From: Acetispira formosa (nom. nud.)
GTDB lineage: Bacteria > Desulfobacterota > Desulfarculia > Adiutricales > Adiutricaceae
Direction: 5' to 3'
DNA length: 64,000 bases
Assembly (NCBI GenBank): GCA_023525915.1
Contig: CP026657.1
Span: forward strand, 3,930,001-3,994,000
The position numbers were made by a program, and so were the translations under genes. Below the pieces are notes generated by a model. That model saw nothing but the letters and a program-made list of their open reading frames with translations, had not been told where the DNA came from and made no database searches. Shown here piece by piece: positions 42,206 to 51,303 of the stretch (its first letter is position 1; each line of letters opens with the position of its first letter).

Positions 42206-44713
42206 CTAATTTTTCCCATTTGTGGAGGCCATCATGTCATCAACAGCCGCCAGGGCAGCATCCAGCTCCACTTTCAGCTTTTTCATCTTTTTTTGAAAGT
42301 CCGCCCCGTCAGTCTTTTCGAGTTCCATTATCACCGGTTCAGCGGCTGAAGCCGCGGCCGCCAGGCGCTCGGCTCCGATCATGGCCGCCGTGCTTTTTAT
42401 GGTGTGGGCGTAACGGTGGGCCAGCGTTCCCTGGCCGCTTTCCAGATCACGGCATATTTCTTCATAAACATTTCTGTTTTCATCGACAAATCTTTTCAAC
42501 AGCCGTTCATATAAAGCCTGGTTCCCAGCGGACCGGCCCAGGCCAAGCCTTTGATCTACAGCGGGGGACAGGCTGTTTGATTCAGCTTCCAGCGTCCGCT
42601 CGGCCGGGGATTCCGCGGGTTCAGTTGATTCAGCTTTTTTCAGGTACTTTGTCAGGCAGGCTATCAGCTCCTGAGCCTTGAAGGGTTTACCTAGACAGTC
42701 GGCCATGCCCAGCTTCACATATTTTTCACGGTCATGGGACATGACATTGGCCGTTAAGGCGACAATAGGTGAATTGTGCCCGATACTGAGCAGCTTTTTG
42801 GTTGCTTCCAGCCCGTCCATGACCGGCATGTGGATATCCATGAACACCAGATCGAAAGGGCGGCCGGAAACGGCCAGGCGCATTCTGGCCATATCCAGCC
42901 CGGCCTGGCCGTTGACGGCGACTGAAGGGGTGATGCCCACCTGCCGGAGGTGCTCGGTGATGACGGCCTGATTAATGGCGTTATCCTCACAAACCAGAAT
43001 GTCGCCTATAAAGGACGGCTTTTCTTCACACATGATTTCTTCGACCGGGGCGGTATCCTGGGATTCAATGGTTTCAAAGGTGAGGCCAAAGCCGAACCGG
43101 CTGCCGACGCCGAACATGCTTTCGACTTGAAGGCTGCCGCCCATGAGTTCGATGATATTTTTGGTTATGGCCAGGCCCAGCCCGGTTCCGCCATAACGGC
43201 GGGTGATGCTGGAATCAGCCTGGGTAAAAGGTTCGAAGATATTTTTTATTTGTTCCGGCTGCATGCCGATACCGCTGTCGCGCACCTCAAATTTTATGGT
43301 TACCGAGTCTGAGGTGCTGCCTGATATGGCGGCCCGGACACTGACCACTCCGTTCTGGGTGAATTTTATGGCGTTTGATATCAGGTTCAATAAAACCTGA
43401 CGCAGTCTGGTCGGGTCGCCAATCAGTTTGTGCCCGGTTAGCTGATCCGCGTGAAAGGTCAGTTTTATATTTTTCTCCAGAGCTTTGGGTTCATGGATAG
43501 AGGCCAGGTGGAAGAATATTTCTGAAAGGGCGAAGGGGGTTTTTTCCAGTTCAATTCGGCCGGCTTCTATTTTGGAAATATCGAGGATATCATTGATTAT
43601 ATCTAGAAGGCCTTCAGCGCTCAGCTTTATTTTGGATACATAGCCTTGAATTTTGGGCGGCGTATTAAGGTCGGTGAGGGCCAGTTCGGAAAAACCTATA
43701 ATGCCGTTCATAGGCGTTCTGATTTCGTGGCTCATATTGGCCAGAAAATCGCCTTTGGCCCGATTGGCTTTCTCCGCCTCTTTGCGCGCATTATTGAGCA
43801 TGGCAATGAACATGGTCAGTATTCCCACGAAGCACAGAGCCAGCACCAGAAAAATGACGGCTGAGGTCTGGATTCCGCCTAATTTGGAATCATATAGTGA
43901 TTTGGGAATCATGGAGACTATGGTGTAATCGCCAATGTTTTTGTGGGCGGCGAAAAATTCTCTGTCTTCAATGTTCAGCCAGGAAAATTTGTCATTATTT
44001 CTGGCCGTGGAGTACCAGGGTTCCCGTTCCACATTTTTACCCACCAACGCGATATCTGGATGGGCCTGAATGCGGCCGTTATGGACGATAAAAACGTAAT
44101 TGGACTGGTCACTGGCCAGAATTTCCACATTTCTTTGAATATCAATGGCGTTTTTGATTCTGTTTATATGTTCCAGATCGTTTCCGACCTGAACGAAGCC
44201 GCGACGGCTCTTCAGCGGCACACCGACATATTGATACCAGATGCCCCGGCTGCCGTTGGGCTGCGGCTCCTGGACGATTTCCAGGCTTTTGTTATCAAGG
44301 AGGGCCATGAAATCGCGGGACTGGCTGGCGGAGGTCATTTCGTAATTCAGGTAGTGGGGCTGGTTGCTGCTGATTATATAGCCATCTTCACCAACAACAA
44401 CTGTATCGGTGACTTGGAGGGTGTCGGCAATTTCCTGCATTTCGTCCAGATCAATTTCCAGCGTTCCGCGTTCATCGACGATCATAGCCAGCATACGGGC
44501 CAGGGCCAGATTTTTCTTGTCCAGCTCTCCCATAACCACAGAGGTTACAGTTTCACTGAGGCTGATTTGTTTCTCCATGGTGTTCAGGTTGCCCTGAAGT
44601 TGTTCTTCGATGAGTTTGCGGGTGCTGGTATAGTTCAATTGAAAATTATATATGAACAGAATTACCAGGGCGATCGGTACCAATACGACAAAGAGTTTAT
44701 AATTTATTCTCAA
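42206..44713 (-). CDS. Hybrid histidine kinase with Cache sensor, receiver and Hpt domains
   Basis: An 835-residue membrane kinase with a full internal phosphorelay. Helices at about 8-25 and 285-310 flank an extracellular region of dCache type ([20 protein letters not shown], then [15 protein letters not shown]). Then follow HisKA ([19 protein letters not shown]), HATPase ([20 protein letters not shown]), a receiver with the acceptor Asp in [12 protein letters not shown], and a C-terminal Hpt domain with the acceptor His in [14 protein letters not shown]. The final output protein is not adjacent. Cache domains usually bind small molecules such as amino or organic acids. It converges with larA. 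Confidence 0.93.
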   Translation of the reverse strand: MRINYKLFVVLVPIALVILFIYNFQLNYTSTRKLIEEQLQGNLNTMEKQISLSETVTSVVMGELDKKNLALARMLAMIVDERGTLEIDLDEMQEIADTLQVTDTVVVGEDGYIISSNQPHYLNYEMTSASQSRDFMALLDNKSLEIVQEPQPNGSRGIWYQYVGVPLKSRRGFVQVGNDLEHINRIKNAIDIQRNVEILASDQSNYVFIVHNGRIQAHPDIALVGKNVEREPWYSTARNNDKFSWLNIEDREFFAAHKNIGDYTIVSMIPKSLYDSKLGGIQTSAVIFLVLALCFVGILTMFIAMLNNARKEAEKANRAKGDFLANMSHEIRTPMNGIIGFSELALTDLNTPPKIQGYVSKIKLSAEGLLDIINDILDISKIEAGRIELEKTPFALSEIFFHLASIHEPKALEKNIKLTFHADQLTGHKLIGDPTRLRQVLLNLISNAIKFTQNGVVSVRAAISGSTSDSVTIKFEVRDSGIGMQPEQIKNIFEPFTQADSSITRRYGGTGLGLAITKNIIELMGGSLQVESMFGVGSRFGFGLTFETIESQDTAPVEEIMCEEKPSFIGDILVCEDNAINQAVITEHLRQVGITPSVAVNGQAGLDMARMRLAVSGRPFDLVFMDIHMPVMDGLEATKKLLSIGHNSPIVALTANVMSHDREKYVKLGMADCLGKPFKAQELIACLTKYLKKAESTEPAESPAERTLEAESNSLSPAVDQRLGLGRSAGNQALYERLLKRFVDENRNVYEEICRDLESGQGTLAHRYAHTIKSTAAMIGAERLAAAASAAEPVIMELEKTDGADFQKKMKKLKVELDAALAAVDDMMASTNGKN

Positions 44714-45065
44714 TTTTTGTCCCCGGAAATAAGAACGATTTCCATACCATCACGATTCTTTTTATGCCGATCAGGTGTTTCATTAATTATTCCATAATAG
44801 CTGTTAATCCTATTTATACTATTATAGCATAGTGGGGGGTAAAATAGAACAACTCCAAAAATCAGAGGTTCGGTTGTGGCCTGCGGCTGGGCTGGTCTGG
44901 AGAAGAGCGGGGCGTTTGCCCCTGCGGGGGGGGCCGTCCACGTACTCGGCTGGGGGGCCACGCGGGCCTCCCCCTTCTTCGTCTTAAGCCGTGAGTGAGT
45001 TTATCCATGATGGTTTGCCTATATCGGCGGGAATCATTGGCAGTTGTAGCCAATGGAAAAAAACA
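44714..45065. other. Intergenic region upstream of the kinase and tRNA
   Basis: AT-rich up to 44850, probably including the kinase promoter on the minus strand, then a GC-rich block (44905-44985) related to the 13311 repeat (GGGCGTTTGCCCC, CCACGCGGGCCTCCC). No gene seen. Confidence 0.55.
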
Positions 45066-45094
45066 TTGACAAAATCGTATAATAAGGATAATAA
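45066..45094 (+). promoter_or_regulatory. Promoter of the tRNA gene
   Basis: TTGACA (45066-45071), 17-base spacer, TAATAA (45089-45094), 15 bases upstream of the mature tRNA 5' end. Confidence 0.65.
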
Positions 45095-45108
45095 TACTTC
45101 GACCAATT

Positions 45109-45184
45109 GGGGATGTAGCTCAGCTGGGAGAGCGCGGCGTTCGCAATGCCGAGGCCAGGGGTTCGATCCCCCTCATCTCCACCA
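45109..45184 (+). tRNA. tRNA-Ala (anticodon CGC)
   Basis: The full cloverleaf is readable: acceptor GGGGATG paired with CATCTCC, D-arm GCTC..GAGC, anticodon stem CGGCG/TGCCG with loop TTCGCAA (anticodon CGC), T-arm AGGGG-TTCGATC-CCCCT and an encoded CCA end. It is the host gene at which the prophage appears to have integrated; phage-type genes begin 540 bases downstream. Confidence 0.95.
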
Positions 45185-45723
45185 ATGATTTCAAGGGTTT
45201 TGCGCTATCAATGCAGCAGAGTCCTATTTTTTTGCCTACGCTATACCTACGCTTATGTGGAACCGCTTCAAGTGCTAAGATTGAAGTGTACCTCCATTTC
45301 ATATCCGATCTTAACCTTCTGTATTGTCAGCTATAATTGTCCCTGTTGCACTGTCATTTCATTATTATTTAAATTTTTGGTTTGTTATTTATATGCTGCA
45401 GTCGCCTTTCCAGTGAGGTGCCTGGATGCCTGTGCCCTTTCTTTAGGCCAACAGTGCCTTAGAGGGAGGTTGGCGGCTGCTACCTACTTCTCTTTAAAAG
45501 AAATTTCATCTCTTCTTTTTTTTCTCTCCCCTTTCACCCCTCTCGACGGGGAACCGGCCAAAAGTTCCCAGCGTCCCTGGCCCCGAGCGGGTCCTTCCTG
45601 GCGAAAATCTGAGTTACGGGTGGCTGCATCCCGCGCTTTTTTCAGGACTGACGGAAAATGTTCGCGGAAAAACGGAAACTCTACGGCCGGGCTTCGGCCG
45701 CTGATGAATCATGAGGTGTGTTG
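45185..45723. other. Gap between tRNA and first phage gene
   Basis: About 540 bases without a credible gene: the frame covering it begins inside the tRNA and is Cys- and Phe-rich nonsense-like sequence. AT-rich at 45320-45400, pyrimidine-rich at 45490-45540. It should contain the attL core next to the tRNA and the promoter of the early operon, but I could not pinpoint either. Confidence 0.5.
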
Positions 45724-47397
45724 ATGAGCGATGAAAAACCCGATTATCGGGCCATGGTGAAAGCAAGGGTGGAAGCTGAAAAGGCTTCCGATCTAACCCC
45801 GGAGCCAGTTAGACCGGAACTGTCGGATTTTCAGATTACGACCTGCGCCAAAGAAAACAGGGCTGGCGATGCGGCGGTCTTCATTGCCATAAACCATGGC
45901 AAATATCTCTACATAAAGCGTCAGAGGGAGTGGCTGCAGTGGGTTGGTCACTACTGGCAAAAGGATATTGATGCGGCTGAGGCTTTGGCCGCTGTGGAAA
46001 CGGTTGTGGATGAATATCGGCGGGTCGCGGCTGGTTGGTGGAAAAGTTTAAACGAGCATGGCGGCGATCATCAGAAAATGGAAGATCTACCCGATGAAGT
46101 TCTGGAGTCCAAGGGGGGCAATGCCAAAGATCAGACCATAAAGCGGAACCTTAAAGCTCTTAACAGCAAAATTAGCCAGCTGCATGACGACACCCCACGA
46201 GAGAAGGTGCTTAAATTCGCCAGAACCTGTAAAGATAAACGCATGGTTATCGAAGGTCTGGAACTGGATACAAAACCCTGGCTCTTAGCTGCGCCCAATG
46301 GAGTGATTGAATTAAAAACCGGCAGACTGCGCCCAGGTCGGCCAGATGATTATATTACCTGCGCGGTGGCCACCGAATGGCTTGGCTTGGAGGCTCAATG
46401 CCCTGATTTTGAAAACTTTCTACTCAGTGCTTTGGGCGGAGATGTTGAGTTAGTCAATTATATGAGGCGGATGCTAGGGCACGCACTGATAGGGAAGCAG
46501 CGGGAGCATGTCTTTTTGGTGCTGTCTGGGGCGAAGGGGAGGAACGGCAAGGGCACTCTCATGAAGATCCTGGAGCAGGTTCTAGGCCCATCCATCATGT
46601 CCCCGGTGCCGTCGGAAATGTTTCTGGATCAGGGATATGCTAAAAGTTCCAGCGGCCCAGCGGCCGACATCATGTCCCTGAAGGGTTTGCGTATCGCCTA
46701 CGCTTCTGAGACTGACGAAGGGCGGCGCTTTTCTTCCAGCAAGGTCAAGTGGCTGTCGGGCGGGGATCGCATTGTGGCTCGCGGCGTGTATGGGGTGGAA
46801 ATGTCCCACTGGGACAGTACACATACGTTGATTCTTCTGACCAATGATCTGCCTCACGCCAGAGCCGATGACCAGGCTTTCTGGTCACGAGTGCATCTGG
46901 TGCCGTTTCGGTATTCTTTTTTGCCCCATCCAAATCCTAACAACGAATTTGAACGCCAAGCTGATCCGGATTTATATGAAAAACTGGCAGCCGAAGCGCC
47001 CGGTATTTTGGCCTGGCTGGTGCGCGGTTGTCGGGAATATCTGGAGAATGGGCTCAATCCACCGCCGCAGGTCACCGAGGCCACTCAAGCCTATCGCGAA
47101 AATGAAGATTTGATCGGCCGTTTCATTAGTGAATGTTGCAATGTCGGCTCCGGCTGCCAGGTTCAATCAAGCGATCTTTATGACCACTTCAGCTTTTGGT
47201 ATGAACAGGAAGTTTCCAGGAAGCGGGAATTTTCCAATAAACGTTTCAGTGAAATAATGGCCAAAAAAGGTTTTGAAAAGAAAAAAGTTAGCGCAATGTT
47301 CTGGATCGGCATTGATCTCACTGACGAATTCAAGCAATTACGGGTCAAGTCCGAAAGTGAGGGCAAGAGTGGCAAGAGCTCTTTATGGGAAGTTTAG
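45724..47397 (+). CDS. Phage P4/D5-type primase-helicase
   Basis: A 557-residue superfamily 3 helicase of the phage/plasmid primase (P4, D5) family. The N-terminal part has DUF5906-like features (LYIKRQREWLQWVGHYWQKD); the ATPase contains the Walker A GAKGRNGKGTLMKILEQVLG and downstream HTLILLTNDLPHARADDQAF, with a winged C-terminus. It would unwind and prime the phage origin. The ATG at 45724 follows GAGGTG. It is the first gene of the prophage and is separated from the next by 230 bases. Confidence 0.92.
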   Translation: MSDEKPDYRAMVKARVEAEKASDLTPEPVRPELSDFQITTCAKENRAGDAAVFIAINHGKYLYIKRQREWLQWVGHYWQKDIDAAEALAAVETVVDEYRRVAAGWWKSLNEHGGDHQKMEDLPDEVLESKGGNAKDQTIKRNLKALNSKISQLHDDTPREKVLKFARTCKDKRMVIEGLELDTKPWLLAAPNGVIELKTGRLRPGRPDDYITCAVATEWLGLEAQCPDFENFLLSALGGDVELVNYMRRMLGHALIGKQREHVFLVLSGAKGRNGKGTLMKILEQVLGPSIMSPVPSEMFLDQGYAKSSSGPAADIMSLKGLRIAYASETDEGRRFSSSKVKWLSGGDRIVARGVYGVEMSHWDSTHTLILLTNDLPHARADDQAFWSRVHLVPFRYSFLPHPNPNNEFERQADPDLYEKLAAEAPGILAWLVRGCREYLENGLNPPPQVTEATQAYRENEDLIGRFISECCNVGSGCQVQSSDLYDHFSFWYEQEVSRKREFSNKRFSEIMAKKGFEKKKVSAMFWIGIDLTDEFKQLRVKSESEGKSGKSSLWEV

Positions 47398-47510
47398 GGA
47401 CAGTAACCGGAAGGTTGTCGGGAGCGTTTACCTTGATAACATACTGAATTTATTCAAGGGATTAATGTCTCCGGAGCTTCGGAAGGTTGGTCCCTATATT
47501 CAACGCAGGC

Positions 47511-47550
47511 GCGTGCGTTAATAGGCCTTTCCACGCGCACGCACTTTTAC
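47511..47550 (+). terminator. Weak hairpin after the primase-helicase
   Basis: GCGTGCG (47511-47517) pairs with CGCACGC (47536-47542), followed by ACTTTTAC. The T-run is short, so this could be a terminator or another structure. Confidence 0.4.
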
Positions 47551-47630
47551 ACATTATCCTCCGATCTTCCGAATGGGCAGATAAATAAAGTAAATAGGTA
47601 ATAAATGCTGAATGTTAGCAGGCCGGAGTT

Positions 47631-48992
47631 TTGGCGGGAAGGATGGGGACCTTGATATCAATCCTCGATTTAGTCAGGTCAAAAGGGCTCGACCCTGGGC
47701 GGCGTAAGGCGGCCACAAAAGGTGGGGAATATCATATGCCTTGCCCTAGATGCCACGGTAAGGATCGTTTTCATATTTGGCCCAACCAAGGTGAGAACGG
47801 GGGAACCTGGTGGTGCCGGGAGTGCGGCAAAGCTGGAGACGTTATCGAGTTTCTGCGCTACTTTGATGGCCTTTCTTATGGCGAGGCCTGCGATCGTCTC
47901 GGCTTGGAAAGGGCCATGGCCTACCGTAAGCTGCCTACCCCTCCTTGCCGCCATGCGACTGAATGCTTCAGTGGAGTCGACCGTGAATTGCCGTCAGCCC
48001 AATGGTTGGAACGGGCCGCCAGACTGGCAGAGAAAGCCAATGCCGCCCTCCTGGAGAATGAAAAACTTCTGGCTTGGCTGAAGAGACGCGGCATTGGCCT
48101 GGAATCGGTCACCAGATATCGGCTGGGTTGGTTGGCTGGCGATGATGACAATGGTTGTTACTATCGCCCACGTTCCTCTTGGGGCCTGCCGGAAGTGGAG
48201 CGGAAAAAACCGAATGGGAAGACTGTAGCCAAGAAACTCTGGATTCCGCGTGGACTGGTGATTCCGACTTTGAAGGGGGAAGAAGTTGTCAGTCTGCGTA
48301 TTCGTCGGCCAGAAGCTGACCTAAAAAGTAAAAAATCAAACAAATATTACATAATCACCGGCAGCGCTCTTTTACCCATGACGGCCGTGACTAACAACAC
48401 CTCCAGAATAAAGACCTGGGTAATAGTGGAAAGTCAACTTGACGCGATAACCATAGCCGAGCAGTGTGGCAATATTTCAGGAATCGGAGCCTTGGCAATG
48501 CTCTCTAATACCGGCAAGCCCTGTCCCAAAACACATCAGCAGCTTCTGGCCGCCGAGAAGATCCTCGTCGCTCTTGATTATGATCAGGCCGGTCAGAAAG
48601 GTTCATGCTGGTGGGAGTCCACATATCCGCAGGCGGAACGCTGGCCGGTTCCTTTGGGCAAAGATCCAGGCGAGGCGGTGGCCCAGGGCGTGGAGCTGGC
48701 CCAATGGATCGCTGATGCCCTGCCGCCGTCCATTCCGGGTCCATCAGCCGGGAGTGCGGGAATCTCGTCTATTGGGTCGCTATCGCCAAGGGGGAATGGG
48801 GATACGGAAACGGCAGCTAACAGTCCCACTGCTGATACATCGATCTCAGCGTCGAAATCAAAGCAGGAGTGCCCGCCGGAAACTTGCCGCCATGATTTGG
48901 CTACTTTCAGACACCTGTTGGCCGAGACCCGGACGACCAGCCCTTCTATATCGTCTGCGAAGATGCGGTGGTCAATCTGTCCACCTGCCTAA
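47631..48992 (+). CDS. Phage DNA primase with CHC2 zinc finger and Toprim region
   Basis: A 453-residue primase-type protein. The zinc finger is CPRCHGKDRFHIWP with WWCRECGKAGDVIEF (about residues 37-74), and a Toprim-like segment has WVIVESQLDAITIAEQCG and KILVALDYDQAGQKG (acidic metal ligands). The C-terminal 90 residues are Ser/Pro-rich and probably disordered. Start uncertain: TTG at 47631 or ATG at 47643. It presumably makes primers together with the helicase upstream. Confidence 0.87.
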   Translation: MAGRMGTLISILDLVRSKGLDPGRRKAATKGGEYHMPCPRCHGKDRFHIWPNQGENGGTWWCRECGKAGDVIEFLRYFDGLSYGEACDRLGLERAMAYRKLPTPPCRHATECFSGVDRELPSAQWLERAARLAEKANAALLENEKLLAWLKRRGIGLESVTRYRLGWLAGDDDNGCYYRPRSSWGLPEVERKKPNGKTVAKKLWIPRGLVIPTLKGEEVVSLRIRRPEADLKSKKSNKYYIITGSALLPMTAVTNNTSRIKTWVIVESQLDAITIAEQCGNISGIGALAMLSNTGKPCPKTHQQLLAAEKILVALDYDQAGQKGSCWWESTYPQAERWPVPLGKDPGEAVAQGVELAQWIADALPPSIPGPSAGSAGISSIGSLSPRGNGDTETAANSPTADTSISASKSKQECPPETCRHDLATFRHLLAETRTTSPSISSAKMRWSICPPA

Positions 48993-49050
48993 AATGCCTT
49001 TTTCAGCCGACTGGTCTGACTGAATTTGTTAAAAAACACAGGAAAAATTT

Positions 49051-50379
49051 ATGATTTCGCAAATTGAATACTGGCCGGTTGAACGGCTGGTGCCCTATAT
49101 CAACAATCCCCGGAAAAATGACCATGCCGTCGAGCGCATGGCGGCCGTCATCCGGGAGTTTGGGTTCCGTATGCCGGTTATGGCTCGCAGTGACGGGGAA
49201 CTGGTGGATGGCCACCTGCGGCTTAAAGCGGCCATTGCCATGAGGCGGACGGAAGTGCCGGTGCTTCTGGCCGACGATCTGACTCCGGAGCAGGTCCGGG
49301 CTTTTCGGCTGGTGGCCAATCGCTCGGCCACCTGGGCCGATTGGGACGAAGACCTCTTGGCCAAGGAAATCGCGGCGCTGATGCTGTCCGGCTATGACAT
49401 AACTTTTACCGGCTTTGACCAGAGCGAGCTGGACAGGCTGATCAAGGACGCGGCCGCTTCCGAAAGTGATCCCGATGCTGTGCCGGATGTCCCTGAGAAC
49501 CCGATAGTCAGCCAGGGTGAATTGTGGCTGCTGGGCCGTCACCGTGTTTTGTGCGGCGATGCCTTGAACAGCGTTCACATGGGGCACCTGTTGAACGGGA
49601 AGTCGGCGGCCATGGTCTGGACTGATCCGCCTTACAATGTGGCCTATGAGGGCAAGGCCGGGACCATCATGAACGACAAAATGTTTGAGAGCAGCTTTGA
49701 GGATTTTCTGTTGACCGCCTTTATCAGGATGCGCGAAGCCCTCCGGACCGGCGGAGCCATCTATGTGGCTCACTCTGAAGCTGGCAATGGCCTGGCCTTT
49801 CGGCAGGCTTTTAGCCGAGCCGGTTTGCGGTTCGCAAGCTGCCTGATTTGGAAAAAGAACCAATCCGTAATGGGGCGCGGCGATTATCATTGGCAGCACG
49901 AACCCATTCTTTACGGCTGGAAACCCGGCTCCGCCCACAAATGGTACGGCAACCGAAAGAGGAAAACTATTCAGGAATACTCCCTGCCCGGACTGGTCCA
50001 GGGCGATGACGGCTCCTGGCAGGTGCTGGTCGACGGGAAACTTTACCACTTAACCGGGCAGGACCTACACCTGGAAGAAATGGCCACCACGGTTATAGAG
50101 GCCCCCAAGCCCCAGCGATCGGATAAGCATCCCACCACCAAGCCGGTGGCGCTGATCGAATCTATGGTCAGCAATTCCTCTCCCAGCGGCGGGCTGGTGC
50201 TCGACCCCTTCGGCGGCTCCGGCTCCACCCTGATCGCCTGCGAGCAGCTGGGCCGAAACTGTTACACTATGGATTATGATCCTAAATATGTTCAGGTGAT
50301 TATAGAACGCTGGCAGGAGTTCACCGGCCAGCAGGCCCTGCGGGAATCTGACGGCCGCCTGTTTGATGAATTGATATGA
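49051..50379 (+). CDS. ParB-like/N6-adenine or N4-cytosine DNA methyltransferase
   Basis: A 442-residue two-domain protein. The N-terminus (1-120) is ParB/Srx-like (VERLVPYINNPRKNDHAVER, then DGELVDGHLRLKAA). The C-terminus is a beta-class methyltransferase with the catalytic DPPY (VWTDPPYNVAYEGK) preceding the SAM-binding VLDPFGGSGSTLIACEQLGR. Such ParB-methylase fusions are common in prophages, where they may protect phage DNA or affect regulation. AGGAAAAATTT precedes the ATG. No matching restriction endonuclease is nearby. Recognition sequence unknown. Confidence 0.93.
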   Translation: MISQIEYWPVERLVPYINNPRKNDHAVERMAAVIREFGFRMPVMARSDGELVDGHLRLKAAIAMRRTEVPVLLADDLTPEQVRAFRLVANRSATWADWDEDLLAKEIAALMLSGYDITFTGFDQSELDRLIKDAAASESDPDAVPDVPENPIVSQGELWLLGRHRVLCGDALNSVHMGHLLNGKSAAMVWTDPPYNVAYEGKAGTIMNDKMFESSFEDFLLTAFIRMREALRTGGAIYVAHSEAGNGLAFRQAFSRAGLRFASCLIWKKNQSVMGRGDYHWQHEPILYGWKPGSAHKWYGNRKRKTIQEYSLPGLVQGDDGSWQVLVDGKLYHLTGQDLHLEEMATTVIEAPKPQRSDKHPTTKPVALIESMVSNSSPSGGLVLDPFGGSGSTLIACEQLGRNCYTMDYDPKYVQVIIERWQEFTGQQALRESDGRLFDELI

Positions 50380-50385
50380 AAAGTT

Positions 50386-50418
50386 GGGCGAGATGGTAAC
50401 GCAACTACCATCTCGCCC
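50386..50418 (+). terminator. Perfect hairpin after the methyltransferase
   Basis: GGGCGAGATGGTA pairs perfectly with TACCATCTCGCCC around a seven-base loop. There is no T tract, so it may be a processing or regulatory structure. It starts six bases after the methyltransferase stop codon. Confidence 0.6.
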
Positions 50419-50525
50419 CAGCAGAGGTATTGGTACAAGCAACACCAGCTGCCGTGGATAGTCTGCATATCATCGGGACGTTTGTCAAGATGGTTGCGTT
50501 ATTACTCTGAGAAAAAGGAAATTCC

Positions 50526-50726
50526 ATGAACGCTGATGCACCACAGTCCGGCACGGACGAGAGAGCGGCTTTGGAATCATTGTTGGACAGGAGCACGGGA
50601 ACTGATATTCCTGTGCTCCTGCAAGCCAAGGAAAAAGCAAAAAAGCTGGTGAAGGAACGATCCTTCCCCAGCCAACCTGACCGCTCTCCAACGGGCCACA
50701 ACCATGTTGGAGAACGCTATGAGTAA
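50526..50726 (+). CDS. Small phage protein of unknown function
   Basis: A 66-residue ORF with AAAAAGGAAATTCC before its ATG. It is rich in charged residues (LLQAKEKAKKLVKERSF) and has no recognised domain. It overlaps the start of the small terminase gene by eight bases, so it is likely translated in the packaging operon. Confidence 0.6.
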   Translation: MNADAPQSGTDERAALESLLDRSTGTDIPVLLQAKEKAKKLVKERSFPSQPDRSPTGHNHVGERYE

Positions 50727-51303
50727 TAAAAACGGCGGCACAGATGGCCCTGAAACATTTAAATCCCCTCTGGCTGTTTTACGGCACCTGCAGGAATTAG
50801 GGCGCAAAATTGAAAAGACCAAGCTCTATGAAGACATCAAAAGGGGCCTTTTACGCAAATCGGACAAAGTTTTTCGCAGGCGGGATGTGGAGCGCTATGC
50901 CGCTTCCCTGCCGTTATCTTCCACTCCGGACGGCCGGGCCAAAGATGCGGAGGACCGGCTCCGGCGCAAAGAAGAGGCGGAAATCCGCATCAAAGAGGCC
51001 ACGGCGGAACGTGAGGAGCTGAAAGCGGCGGTGATGCGGAAGGAGTTCGTGCGGCGCGAGCAGGTGGATCAGGAATTGGCCGCGCGGGCCATGGCTCTCC
51101 ATTCCGGCCTCAAATTGCAATTTGAGGCTGTGGCCCTCGATCTGGTGACCACGGTGGATGGAGAGCCTAAAAAAACTCGCGCTCTGGTTGAAACGCTGGA
51201 AAAATACCTGGACGACGCCTGCAACGAATTTGCGCGAGAGCTGGAATTTGACGTGGAAAGTGGTAGTGATGACAGTCAGGAAACAGACGACACCGATGAC
51301 TGA
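50719..51303 (+). CDS. Terminase small subunit (Nu1-like)
   Basis: A 194-residue DNA-packaging protein. The N-terminal 60 residues form a winged-helix-like segment (LQELGRKIEKTKLYEDIKRG, then RKSDKVFRRRDVERYAA), followed by a coiled-coil rich in Glu, Lys and Arg, as in Nu1-type small terminases that recognise the packaging site. GGAGAACGCT precedes the ATG at 50719. The end overlaps the large terminase start. Confidence 0.82.
   Translation: MSNKNGGTDGPETFKSPLAVLRHLQELGRKIEKTKLYEDIKRGLLRKSDKVFRRRDVERYAASLPLSSTPDGRAKDAEDRLRRKEEAEIRIKEATAEREELKAAVMRKEFVRREQVDQELAARAMALHSGLKLQFEAVALDLVTTVDGEPKKTRALVETLEKYLDDACNEFARELEFDVESGSDDSQETDDTDD

Noticed and set aside
45120-45302. Minus-strand 60-codon frame covering the tRNA, ending with a GIEPLASAL-type phrase
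   Set aside because: This is a well-known false translation of antisense tRNA sequence, not a gene or an integrase remnant.
45146-45724. 192-codon plus-strand frame from inside the tRNA to the first phage gene
   Set aside because: It begins within tRNA-Ala, has no ribosome site and a composition unlike neighbouring proteins (Cys, Phe and Leu runs).
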